Assembly: GCF_004368405.1 (NCBI RefSeq)
Contig: NZ_SBJH01000057.1
Span: 1 to 35,248, forward strand
DNA: 35,248 nucleotides
Direction of reading: 5' to 3'
Source: Olivibacter sp. XZL3
GTDB taxonomy: Bacteria > Bacteroidota > Bacteroidia > Sphingobacteriales > Sphingobacteriaceae
Shown here: piece after piece, positions 1 to 7,637 of the stretch
How the letters are laid out: every line of letters starts with the position of its first letter
Numbering within the stretch: the first letter of the stretch is position 1
Program-made: the position numbers and the translations under genes
Notes under the pieces: generated by a model
The model's input: the letters and a program-made list of their open reading frames with translations, nothing else
Told to the model about the DNA's origin: nothing
Database searches by the model: none

Positions 1-85
1 GATGGAGCTTTTTATCCAAAGATATATTTCACGATCTATTCTCATTTCTTGTATTTATCCTTCAGAGTTCAAACTAACGATGTTA

Positions 86-463
86 TTAAACGGTTAAAAG
101 ATTTCTGATTTCCGATGAATAAAAGAGCTGAATATTCCGCTCCACAAATTGCTTAAATAACTGCTGCCCCAATTCAGTCATATAGTAATATTTACGCTCG
201 GGCCCCTTATTTCCTTTGCGCAGTTCATGATCCACTACACCGACATGCTCAAACTTCCGCAACACGCGGTAAAGACTCTGTTCCTCACAGCGCATGGTGT
301 TGTTCGATCGTTCTTCTACAAAACACTTAATTTCATCTACATACTTTCTGTCCTCCTGTAAGGCAAGAAAAATCCATAGCGTTAATTGTCCTTTCTTATA
401 AGTCTCCTCCCAAGCAGCCAATAGATCATCCAGTTCGTCTTTCATATCAGCAGTATTAAACAT
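86..463 (-). CDS. PadR-family transcriptional regulator
   Basis: A 125-residue protein of the size and layout of PadR regulators: an N-terminal winged helix in which 'GQLTLWIFLALQEDRKYVDEIK' style residues (25-45) form the first helices, a recognition region 'CEEQSLYRVLRKFEHVGVV' (about 59-77) and a wing with 'GPERKYYYMTELG' (87-99), the usual PadR 'R-Y-Y-x-L-T-x-x-G' signature. Family members are dimeric repressors that respond to small molecules, often phenolics or drugs. It is transcribed away from the thiamine-diphosphate enzyme gene starting at 768, so it could control that gene, but the sequence shows no proof. The start at 463 is supported by a good promoter just upstream. The effector is unknown. 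Confidence 0.85.
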   Translation of the reverse strand: MFNTADMKDELDDLLAAWEETYKKGQLTLWIFLALQEDRKYVDEIKCFVEERSNNTMRCEEQSLYRVLRKFEHVGVVDHELRKGNKGPERKYYYMTELGQQLFKQFVERNIQLFYSSEIRNLLTV

Positions 464-767
464 CTTGTATAATACAAATATAACACAAATAATTTATTTC
501 CAAATTTTTTGCCTTTTTTTGTGTATAACTTACAGCGTACGCTATAGGCACCGCTTTTCGTTCTTCGCAACGGCTGTGCTAAAGGAACGCGCTTGACACC
601 TAATGCTTAGCGCTTTTGGCCTATATTTTAAAGCCACACCTCATAACTACTCCCTATTAGCTTACTCCCCTAGTCGCCTATTCCTACAACTTTCGTTTAA
701 ATAAGAGAAGGCAATGGATGAGGAACGGTTTTTGACCCAGATGGCATGGTGACTAAAAATTAGCGAT
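464..767. other. Divergent intergenic region with a 10-bp palindrome
   Basis: This 304-base gap between the divergent PadR and thiamine-diphosphate enzyme genes contains the PadR promoter and a perfect palindrome AGCGTACGCT at 534-543, a possible operator. No convincing promoter for the rightward gene and no RNA gene were seen. Confidence 0.4.
476..504 (-). promoter_or_regulatory. Predicted promoter of the PadR gene
   Basis: On the minus strand TATATTTG (476-483) matches the Bacteroidota -7 element TAnnTTTG, and TTG (502-504) lies 18 bases upstream as the -33 element. It ends 12 bases before the PadR start codon, so the 5' leader would be very short. Confidence 0.5.
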
Positions 768-2534
768 ATGTTAGTAAGCGATTTCATTATTCAGCGATTG
801 GCTGACTGGGGAGTAAAAAGGATCTTCGGCTATCCCGGTGACGGTATTAACGGTTTATTGGGTGCGCTCAACCGAAAAAAAGAAGACATAAGCTTTATTC
901 AGAGCAGACATGAGGAGGCAGCGGCATTTATGGCCTGCGCGCATGCTAAATTCACGGACGAAGTGGGCGTGTGTTTGGCCACCTCCGGACCGGGTGCCAT
1001 CCATCTATTGAACGGTCTTTATGACGCGAAGTTAGATCACCAGCCGGTGGTGGCTATTATCGGACAACAAAAGAGAACATCCCTCGGCAGCAATTATCAG
1101 CAAGAGATCGACCTGATATCTTTATTCAAAGACGTGGCAAGCGATTATGTACAAATGATCAGTCATCCAGCCCAGGTTCGGCAAGTTATAGACAGGGCCT
1201 TACGGATTGCTCAGGCGAAACGCTCGGTGGTTGCAGTCATTGTTCCGAATGATCTACAGGAAGAAAAAGCGGTAGAAGAACCACCCCGAGAACATGGAAG
1301 CGTCTTTACCGGCGTCGGTTTTCCAAAATCGACTTTACTGCCACAAGAACAACACATCAAACAAGCAGCGGAGCTGCTAAATCAAGGAAAAAAAATAGCC
1401 ATTTTAATAGGTATAGGTGCCAAAGGCGCTGAAAAAGAAATATTAAAGGCTGCCGATTTGCTAGGCGCTGGCATTGCAAAAGCCTTATTAGGGAAACCGC
1501 TGATTTCCGACGACCTCCCTTATGTGACCGGGGCTATCGGTATGTTAGGAACTCAGCCCAGCTGGAAGATGATGCAGCAGTGTGATACACTCTTTATGAT
1601 CGGGACCAGCTTTCCTTATGCAGAATATTTACCGAAACCGGGAAGCGCAAAATGCATACAGATAGACCACGACGGCAAAATGCTCAGTTTGCGATACCCT
1701 GCGGATGCCATGTTGTTGGGCGACAGCAAATCCACACTCCAGGCACTCATACCCCTTTTAACCTATAAGGAAGACCGAGCATGGCGAACAGCGATAGAAG
1801 ATGACGTAAAAGAATGGTGGGATGTGGTGGAAAAAAGGGCCGAACAAGACGCGGATCCGATAAACCCGCAAAGCTTCTTTCAGCGCCTCTCACCGCAGCT
1901 TCCCGAAAACTGCATCCTGACAGCCGATTCCGGAACCGCCGCGTTCTGGTATGCACGTAACATAAAAATCCGGGGCACCATGTCGGCCTCCCTCTCCGGC
2001 AGTTTAGCCACCATGTGTCCGTCAGTGCCCTATGCCATTGCCGCCAAATTTGCTTTTCCGGAACGACCCGTAGTGGCCATCGCAGGTGATGGGGCCATGC
2101 AGATGTTGTGCATGAACGAACTGATTACAATTTCGAAGTACTACCGCCAATGGAAAAACGGCCAGTTGATTGTTGTTGTATTGAATAATAGGGATTTGAA
2201 TATGGTGAGCTGGGAACAACGTATGTTATCCGGCGAACCAAAATTTGAAGACTCACAAAATATTCCCGATGTGGACTACGCTGCCGTAGCCACTTTATTC
2301 GGATTGAAAGGAATCCGCGTTGAGCAGGCGGAAATGATCGAAGAGGCCATCCGTACCGCACTGGCATCTACAGTTCCCGTTGTGGTGGATTTGGTTGTCG
2401 ACCCCGCCGTTCCTATTTTACCGGGCCATCTCGATGAAAAAACCATTAGTAACCTCGAAAAAGCACTCGAAAGCAATGATCCGGAAGGCGCCGCCATTAG
2501 CGAACAGCTTCTCAGACAATTAGGAAAAAAATAA
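768..2534 (+). CDS. Thiamine diphosphate-dependent enzyme, pyruvate oxidase/acetolactate synthase-like
   Basis: A 588-residue three-domain ThDP enzyme. The N-terminal Pyr domain carries the start motif 'VKRIFGYPGDGINGLLGAL' and the catalytic Glu in 'SRHEEAAAFMA' (about residue 48-58). A central domain (about 190-330) binds a nucleotide in FAD-type members. The C-terminal PP domain has the ThDP/Mg motif beginning 'AGDGAMQML' and ending 'NNRDLNMV' (about 439-478). Length and motifs fit the pyruvate oxidase (PoxB/YdaP)-like group rather than a biosynthetic acetolactate synthase: there is no small regulatory subunit gene or ilv gene nearby. Likely reaction is oxidative or non-oxidative decarboxylation of pyruvate in the cytosol, but the substrate is inferred only from family. 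It stands alone, divergent from a PadR regulator. Confidence 0.85.
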   Translation: MLVSDFIIQRLADWGVKRIFGYPGDGINGLLGALNRKKEDISFIQSRHEEAAAFMACAHAKFTDEVGVCLATSGPGAIHLLNGLYDAKLDHQPVVAIIGQQKRTSLGSNYQQEIDLISLFKDVASDYVQMISHPAQVRQVIDRALRIAQAKRSVVAVIVPNDLQEEKAVEEPPREHGSVFTGVGFPKSTLLPQEQHIKQAAELLNQGKKIAILIGIGAKGAEKEILKAADLLGAGIAKALLGKPLISDDLPYVTGAIGMLGTQPSWKMMQQCDTLFMIGTSFPYAEYLPKPGSAKCIQIDHDGKMLSLRYPADAMLLGDSKSTLQALIPLLTYKEDRAWRTAIEDDVKEWWDVVEKRAEQDADPINPQSFFQRLSPQLPENCILTADSGTAAFWYARNIKIRGTMSASLSGSLATMCPSVPYAIAAKFAFPERPVVAIAGDGAMQMLCMNELITISKYYRQWKNGQLIVVVLNNRDLNMVSWEQRMLSGEPKFEDSQNIPDVDYAAVATLFGLKGIRVEQAEMIEEAIRTALASTVPVVVDLVVDPAVPILPGHLDEKTISNLEKALESNDPEGAAISEQLLRQLGKK

Positions 2535-2556
2535 TCCGGTTGTTTTTTAAAGCAAA

Positions 2557-2853
2557 CTACCATACTTTTTTGTTTGAAGCGTTCAAGGCGTCTATTATAT
2601 ACGCAGCTACTTCATCGTCATCGGGATGATTTTTTATTCGTTCATCTAGATTATGTTGCCAATTTTTCAAGGCCTCCTGAGGCGATAAGCCGCAGGCAAA
2701 AATCCCCTTTCGGGTATCAGGCCCCAGTACACAACAAAAGTCATTTCCGTCCTGAAAAATAACCGGACGTAGCTCCTTAACCGAACGTGGCAGGTCCTGC
2801 GATTCATAATTGAACGGCACGATCATCTCTTGGGGAATCCTCATCTGTTCCAT
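2557..2853 (-). CDS. Conserved hypothetical protein, 98 aa
   Basis: A 98-residue soluble protein with no signal peptide or membrane segment. The stretch 'FCCVLGPDTRKGIFACGLSPQEALKNW' style region (38-65), a beta hairpin followed by an acidic helix, is reminiscent of the HicB/small alpha-beta fold in which a 'G...G.T..EAL.N' motif occurs, but there is no partner toxin or DNA-binding domain, so no toxin-antitoxin role is proposed. It converges with the thiamine-diphosphate enzyme gene (22-base gap, no clear terminator). Codon use looks like its neighbours. Function unknown. Confidence 0.6.
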   Translation of the reverse strand: MEQMRIPQEMIVPFNYESQDLPRSVKELRPVIFQDGNDFCCVLGPDTRKGIFACGLSPQEALKNWQHNLDERIKNHPDDDEVAAYIIDALNASNKKVW

Positions 2854-3006
2854 AGTAACAAGTTTATTATTGGGTTGCTTATACAGAACAGCTCACGCTG
2901 CCATTTTGTTTGCGTCCTGAAGCGCGGGAACATCTCACCGCTCTTCCGGTACGACGGCACAAAAAGGAAAACCAAATGACCTATTTACATTTTTTTATTT
3001 TTTTTC

Positions 3007-3036
3007 TTGTTTCGTAATAATTCTTGTATATATTTG
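3007..3036 (+). promoter_or_regulatory. Predicted promoter of the aromatic amino-acid operon
   Basis: TTG at 3007-3009 and TATATTTG at 3029-3036, separated by 19 bases, match the Bacteroidota -33/-7 consensus closely. Transcription would begin near 3040, about 15 bases before the leader peptide start codon at 3055. Confidence 0.7.
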
Positions 3037-3054
3037 CGATATCAAAAAGAAAAA

Positions 3055-3120
3055 ATGAAATACACAGCTGCATATTGGTTCTTTGGTTACTTTTACTTTA
3101 GTAGTAAGGGCCGGGATTAA
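3055..3120 (+). CDS. Aromatic leader peptide of the pheA-aro operon attenuator
   Basis: A 21-codon open frame, too short for ordinary gene calling, translating as M-K-Y-T-A-A-Y-W-F-F-G-Y-F-Y-F followed by S-S-K-G-R-D and a TAA stop. Nine of 21 residues are aromatic (four Tyr, four Phe, one Trp), eight of them in residues 7-15. This is the signature of a leader peptide in ribosome-mediated transcription attenuation: starvation for charged Phe, Tyr or Trp tRNA stalls the ribosome on the aromatic run. It lies between a strong promoter and a rho-independent terminator, directly ahead of pheA. A ribosome stalled around 3079-3090 leaves the antiterminator segment 3110-3116 free; one that reaches the stop codon at 3118 covers it. 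Confidence 0.88.
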   Translation: MKYTAAYWFFGYFYFSSKGRD

Positions 3121-3180
3121 TATGCATGTAAAGAAATAATGTATGAAAAAGTCCCGGTGAGCAACCGGGACTTTTTTTTT
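3110..3180 (+). terminator. Attenuator: antiterminator segment and rho-independent terminator
   Basis: The terminator is a perfect 8-bp stem GTCCCGGT (3151-3158) / ACCGGGAC (3164-3171) with loop GAGCA, flanked by five A and nine T so that the stem can extend to 13 bp, ending in a T run (3172-3180). The segment GCCGGGA at 3110-3116, inside the end of the leader peptide frame, can pair with TCCCGGT at 3152-3158 (six Watson-Crick pairs plus one G-U), which would destroy the terminator. The two pairings are mutually exclusive, as in trp- and phe-type attenuators. The terminator ends 12 bases before the pheA start. Confidence 0.9.
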
Positions 3181-3191
3181 GAAATTTAAAA

Positions 3192-4019
3192 ATGAGCAAA
3201 ATTAGAGTCGCGATTCAAGGAACACGAGCTTCTTTCCACGAAGAAGCAGCTTTCAAATACTTCGGACAGGATATCCAGACGGTAGAGTGTGAAACCTTTA
3301 AACACACCTGTGAAGCTTTGAAAAAAGATGAAGCCGACTATGTCGTCATGGCTATTGAAAACTCCATCGCCGGAAGTCTGCTTCCGAATTACACCCTGCT
3401 GCACGATTACCATTTCCCTATTGTTGGCGAGGTATACCTTAGCATACAGCTTCACCTACTCGCTTTGCCGGGCACCAAGCTGGAGCAAATCAAAAAAGTA
3501 GAATCGCACCCCATCGCCTTGCGTCAGTGTGCCGACTATCTGGAAGAGCATGCTTACCTCAAGGTGTCCGAAGGAACGGACACCGCTTCCTGCGCCAAAA
3601 AGATTGCGGAAAACAAGCTTACCGATACCGCGGCGGTTGCCAATCAGTTAGCAGCTAAATTATACGGTCTGGAAATCATCGATCGACGAATTGAAACAAA
3701 CAAAAAGAATTATACCCGTTTCCTGATCCTCTCAAAAGAAAAAACAGAAAATCCCAAAGCCAACAAAGCGACTCTTCTCTTTCAGACCGACAATAGCATT
3801 GGCTCATTGGCCCGTGTGCTTACTTTTTTTGCCGATGAGCAGATCAACATGAGTAAAATCCAATCGATGCCCGTGCTCGGAAAGCGCAATGAATACGATT
3901 TTTATGTTGACATTGAATGGAAAAAACAGAGCAATTACGATGCAGCCATCCGTAAGACACTTAAACACACCATAAATTTTAACATTTTAGGAGAATATAT
4001 CAAAAACGACAAGGTATAG
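3192..4019 (+). CDS. pheA: Prephenate dehydratase
   Basis: This enzyme converts prephenate to phenylpyruvate, the committed step to phenylalanine. The 275-residue protein has a periplasmic-binding-like catalytic domain (about 1-180; 'IAIQGTRASFHEEAA' type start, 'AIENSIAGSLLPNY' at about 55-68, and the signature 'KKNYTRFLILS' at 170-180 containing the catalytic Thr-Arg-Phe) and a C-terminal ACT domain (about 190-275) that normally binds Phe for feedback inhibition. There is no fused chorismate mutase; that activity sits in the next gene. It is the first gene after the attenuator, and the whole operon runs with short gaps through 7571. Length and motifs are standard. Confidence 0.96.
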   Translation: MSKIRVAIQGTRASFHEEAAFKYFGQDIQTVECETFKHTCEALKKDEADYVVMAIENSIAGSLLPNYTLLHDYHFPIVGEVYLSIQLHLLALPGTKLEQIKKVESHPIALRQCADYLEEHAYLKVSEGTDTASCAKKIAENKLTDTAAVANQLAAKLYGLEIIDRRIETNKKNYTRFLILSKEKTENPKANKATLLFQTDNSIGSLARVLTFFADEQINMSKIQSMPVLGKRNEYDFYVDIEWKKQSNYDAAIRKTLKHTINFNILGEYIKNDKV

Positions 4020-4067
4020 TAAAAACAACAGATTATTAACAGCATATATCAATTTAATACAATAAAA

Positions 4068-5174
4068 ATGAAACTAAATTTAGACATCTTGCCTTTGAGC
4101 TCTTGGCTAGCTACCGGCAAAGAACCTTTAGTAATTGCAGGGCCTTGCAGCGCCGAAACAGAAGAACAGGTCGTTGCCACTGCTCATTTGCTAGCCGCTA
4201 CCGGCAAAATCTCCGTATTGAGGGCAGGTATCTGGAAACCCCGCACCCGTCCGGGCGAATTTGAAGGCATTGGAAGCATCGGTTTGGAATGGTTAAAACG
4301 TGCCAAAGAAGAAACGGGCTTACTGACAGCCACCGAAGTAGCGACAGCAAAACATGTGGAAGAAGCATTGGCTGCGGGTGTTGATATATTATGGGTAGGT
4401 GCACGCTCAACGGCCAATCCGTTTACCGTTCAGGAAATTGCCGATGCATTGCAAGGCGTAGATGTACCCGTTTTAGTGAAAAACCCGGTAAATCCGGATT
4501 TGTCTTTATGGATCGGTGCTTTAGAGCGCATCAACCGTGCCGGCATTAAAAAGTTGGGAGCCATCCACCGTGGTTTTTCTTCCTATGAAAAGACGGCTTT
4601 CCGCAATGAGCCGATGTGGGATCTGGCTATTCAACTTAAAACAGTAGCGCCTGAATTACCAATCATTAACGATCCTAGTCACATTTGCGGTACGCGTGAA
4701 TTAATTCCTTACGTAGCACAAAAGGCAGTTGATTTGGATATGCAAGGATTTATTATTGAATCACATATCGATCCTTCTGTAGCCTGGACAGATGCCAAGC
4801 AACAAGTAACGCCTGCTGCCCTTGCAGAACTCATCAATAACCTTTCCTTGAGAAGAGCAGAATCAAATGATCCTGTATTTGAAGACAAATTAGCGGCTCT
4901 ACGTAAAGAAATCGACACTATTGACGATCAGATCATTAAAAAAGTTGCCGACCGGATGAAAATCGTTGAAAAGATCGGTGAATACAAGCGAGACAATAAA
5001 GTAACCATCTTACAGGTGAACCGTTGGGAAGAAATCATAGAAAAACGCGGTAAGTTTGCGAAAGCCTTGAATCTCGAAGAAGATTTCACCGTCAAATTAT
5101 TGGAACTAATCCATGGTGAGTCCATCCGCAAGCAGAACCAGATCATGAACGCCAAACCTGCAGTGGAGGCCTAA
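4068..5174 (+). CDS. aroG: 3-deoxy-7-phosphoheptulonate synthase / chorismate mutase fusion
   Basis: A bifunctional 368-residue enzyme. Residues about 1-265 are a type I-beta DAHP synthase: 'LVIAGPCSAETEEQV' (21-35), 'RAGIWKPRTRPGEFEGIG' (52-69), 'IHRGFSS' and 'NDPSHICGTR'. Residues about 275-360 are an all-helical AroQ-type chorismate mutase with 'LRKEIDTIDDQIIKKVADRM' and 'VNRWEEIIEKR'. It therefore supplies both the first step of the shikimate pathway and the chorismate to prephenate step that feeds PheA. This domain order is usual in Bacteroidota, where the mutase domain also makes the synthase sensitive to prephenate or chorismate. Its stop codon overlaps the aroA start (TAATG at 5172-5176), which indicates translational coupling. 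Confidence 0.96.
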   Translation: MKLNLDILPLSSWLATGKEPLVIAGPCSAETEEQVVATAHLLAATGKISVLRAGIWKPRTRPGEFEGIGSIGLEWLKRAKEETGLLTATEVATAKHVEEALAAGVDILWVGARSTANPFTVQEIADALQGVDVPVLVKNPVNPDLSLWIGALERINRAGIKKLGAIHRGFSSYEKTAFRNEPMWDLAIQLKTVAPELPIINDPSHICGTRELIPYVAQKAVDLDMQGFIIESHIDPSVAWTDAKQQVTPAALAELINNLSLRRAESNDPVFEDKLAALRKEIDTIDDQIIKKVADRMKIVEKIGEYKRDNKVTILQVNRWEEIIEKRGKFAKALNLEEDFTVKLLELIHGESIRKQNQIMNAKPAVEA

Positions 5175-6448
5175 TGAATACAGAAACACTCAGTGTATCA
5201 TATCCCGGCGGTGCGGTGCATGGCACCGTCCAATTAACAGGATCTAAAAGTGAAAGCAATCGTGCACTTATTTTAAGTGCCCTGAGTAAAGGAAAAGTCC
5301 GCATTGAAAATCTTTCCAATGCGGACGACACCGTTACGTTGCAAGCCATCTTAGAAGCACTTGACACGGCGGCGCAGGAAACTCAAACAATAAATGTTGG
5401 GCCGGCTGGCACGGCCATGCGTTTTTTAACGGCCTATCTTTCTACCATTCCGGGAAATTTTCTATTAACCGGTTCCGAACGGATGAAACAGCGACCTATC
5501 GGTATATTGGTAGATGCACTTAAAAGCATTGGTGCTGACATTCGCTATGCCGAACAAACAGGGTACCCACCGCTGGAAATTAAAGGCGGTTTTATACAAA
5601 CCCAGCCAGAAGTGGTTATCAAGGGAGACGTCAGCAGTCAGTACTTATCAGCACTGCTCCTCGTTGCCGCCTTTTTACCCGAAGGACTTACATTAAACAT
5701 CACAGGCACCTTAACGTCCAAACCCTATGTCAGCATGACGCTGGACATGTTGAACGAAACCGGAATCAGCCACGAATGGCAGGACAACCGCATCGCCGTT
5801 GGCAAACAGCAAGCAAAAGAGTCGGTACTGCGGGTAGAGCCCGACTGGAGCGCGGCTTCATACTGGTATTCCGTAATCGCATTATCTCCTCTGGGAAGCA
5901 GCTTATTTCTGCCAGGCCTGAAAGATCGCAGTTTGCAGGGCGACCGCGCCATTGTTGACATCATGGCAAATTTCGGCGTTCGGTCGACTTTCGAAAACCG
6001 CGGCGTTAAAATCGAAAAAACGGAGGCGGGTGAAGGTGAACGTTTTTTCGATTTAAAAGAGTGCCCAGATCTGGCACAAACGGTTATTACCTGTTGTGCA
6101 GCCCTGGGGTACGACGCCAGTTTTACCGGATTGGAAACGTTAAAGATCAAGGAAACGGATCGTATTCTGGCCCTTCAAAACGAATTGGCTAAATTCGGTG
6201 TGGAACTGCTGGAAGATAAGCAAGTTTATCACGTAAAAACGGCTGGCAGAACCAAGCCAAAAAGCACTACCATCAGTACTTATGAAGATCATCGGATGGC
6301 GATGGCTTTTGCGCCTTTAGCCCTCGTGTTTGAGGAACTGATTATTGAAGATCCAGCAGTTGTCGGCAAATCGTACCCAGCCTTCTGGGAGCATTTGACA
6401 AACGTAGGCTTTGAACTAAACCATAAGCACGACCTTCACACCTCTTAA
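5174..6448 (+). CDS. aroA: 3-phosphoshikimate 1-carboxyvinyltransferase (EPSP synthase)
   Basis: This enzyme transfers the enolpyruvyl group of PEP to shikimate 3-phosphate. The 424-residue protein has the substrate-binding '[14 protein letters not shown]' (22-35), the PEP-loop '[14 protein letters not shown]' (about 76-89), '[10 protein letters not shown]', and near the C-terminus '[11 protein letters not shown]' and '[13 protein letters not shown]' (about 373-385), all hallmarks of the family. It starts at the A of the aroG stop overlap, and 22 bases separate it from aroC. The second position of the PEP loop reads P-A-G-T-A rather than the common N-A-G-T-A, a variation seen in Bacteroidota sequences. 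No frame problems. Confidence 0.96.
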   Translation: MNTETLSVSYPGGAVHGTVQLTGSKSESNRALILSALSKGKVRIENLSNADDTVTLQAILEALDTAAQETQTINVGPAGTAMRFLTAYLSTIPGNFLLTGSERMKQRPIGILVDALKSIGADIRYAEQTGYPPLEIKGGFIQTQPEVVIKGDVSSQYLSALLLVAAFLPEGLTLNITGTLTSKPYVSMTLDMLNETGISHEWQDNRIAVGKQQAKESVLRVEPDWSAASYWYSVIALSPLGSSLFLPGLKDRSLQGDRAIVDIMANFGVRSTFENRGVKIEKTEAGEGERFFDLKECPDLAQTVITCCAALGYDASFTGLETLKIKETDRILALQNELAKFGVELLEDKQVYHVKTAGRTKPKSTTISTYEDHRMAMAFAPLALVFEELIIEDPAVVGKSYPAFWEHLTNVGFELNHKHDLHTS

Positions 6449-6470
6449 TTACTCAAAAATATTCATAGCC

Positions 6471-7571
6471 ATGGCAGGAAATTCATTTGGACAAAGCTTT
6501 CGGATTACAACTTTTGGAGAATCTCATGGAGAGGCTATTGGTGTCATCATTGACGGCTGTCCGCCAAATATACCCATTGAGCTCGACTTTATTCAGTCGG
6601 AACTCGATAAGCGCAAGCCCGGTCAGTCGAAAATCACCACGCAACGTAAGGAAAGTGATACCGTGCAGATACTATCAGGTGTTTTCAAAGGGAAAACAAC
6701 CGGTACGCCTTTAGCAATGTTGATTCCCAATGAAGACCAACGGTCGAAAGATTATTCCCACATCCAAGATAAATACCGGCCTTCTCATGCCGACTACACC
6801 TATCAAACGAAGTACGGCATACGCGACTATCGCGGAGGGGGACGTTCATCAGCGAGGGAGACAGCAGCGCGGGTAGCCGCGGGCGCCATTGCCAAACGCT
6901 ACCTACAGGAACTCGGCATTGCCGTTTTCGCACACGTATCTGCCGTCGGAAATATCGAGGCTCCCAATTTAGGAGACCTAACCTTAGAGGAGCTGGTTGA
7001 CATGCGCGAAGATAATATTGTTCGCTGTGCCGACCCTGCCACCGCCAACCAGATGATCAGTTTTATTGATTCGGTGCGGAAAGACGGCGATACGGTAGGC
7101 GGAATTGTAAGTGCTATTATAAAAGGAGTTCCGGTTGGTTTAGGCGAGCCTGTCTTTGATAAACTGCACGCCGATCTGGGAAAAGCTATGTTAAGCATCA
7201 ATGCGGTTCATGGTTTTGAATACGGTTCGGGCTTCAGTGGCGCAACGATGCGCGGCTCGGAACACAATGATATCTTTGTCAATCCGGCACAGCAAGCGCA
7301 GTCGCTGCAAACGCTCACCAATTTCTCAGGCGGTATTCAAGGCGGTATATCCAATGGAATGGACATTAATTTCAGGGTAGCCTTCAAACCTGTAGCAACC
7401 ATCATGCGGTCGCAACGCACGATCAACCAGTTAGGTGAAGAAACAGAAATTTCTGGAAAAGGGCGCCACGATCCCTGTGTTGTGCCACGTGCGGTAGCCA
7501 TTGTGGAAGCGATGGCTGCGCTGGTAATTACCGACCACTATTTGCGGAACCTCAGCTTAGGTCGCCTTTAA
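6471..7571 (+). CDS. aroC: Chorismate synthase
   Basis: This enzyme makes chorismate from EPSP using reduced FMN. The 366-residue protein begins '[20 protein letters not shown]' and carries the family signatures '[19 protein letters not shown]' (about 121-139) and, near the end, '[20 protein letters not shown]' (about 331-350). It is the last gene of the attenuator-controlled operon, followed by a bidirectional terminator at 7597-7637. With aroG, aroA and pheA it covers the first and last steps of the pathway to chorismate and on to phenylpyruvate; aroB, aroD, aroE, aroK and tyrA are not in this window. Confidence 0.97.
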   Translation: MAGNSFGQSFRITTFGESHGEAIGVIIDGCPPNIPIELDFIQSELDKRKPGQSKITTQRKESDTVQILSGVFKGKTTGTPLAMLIPNEDQRSKDYSHIQDKYRPSHADYTYQTKYGIRDYRGGGRSSARETAARVAAGAIAKRYLQELGIAVFAHVSAVGNIEAPNLGDLTLEELVDMREDNIVRCADPATANQMISFIDSVRKDGDTVGGIVSAIIKGVPVGLGEPVFDKLHADLGKAMLSINAVHGFEYGSGFSGATMRGSEHNDIFVNPAQQAQSLQTLTNFSGGIQGGISNGMDINFRVAFKPVATIMRSQRTINQLGEETEISGKGRHDPCVVPRAVAIVEAMAALVITDHYLRNLSLGRL

Positions 7572-7596
7572 AAAGCAAGCGAAGCTGAGTATCAAC

Positions 7597-7637
7597 AAAA
7601 AAAGCATCAAAAGCAACAGGCTCTTTGATGCTTTTTT
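7597..7637. terminator. Bidirectional rho-independent terminator between aroC and the E1 gene
   Basis: AAAAAAAGCATCAAA (7597-7611) pairs with TTTGATGCTTTTTT (7624-7637), giving a GC-poor but long stem with A and T runs on both sides. It can end transcription of the aro operon on the plus strand and of the convergent E1 gene on the minus strand; the E1 stop codon (7636-7638) sits in the T run. Confidence 0.8.

Noticed and set aside
2557-2853. HicB-type antitoxin
   Set aside because: Some resemblance in the hairpin-helix part, but there is no HicA-like toxin beside it and no DNA-binding domain.
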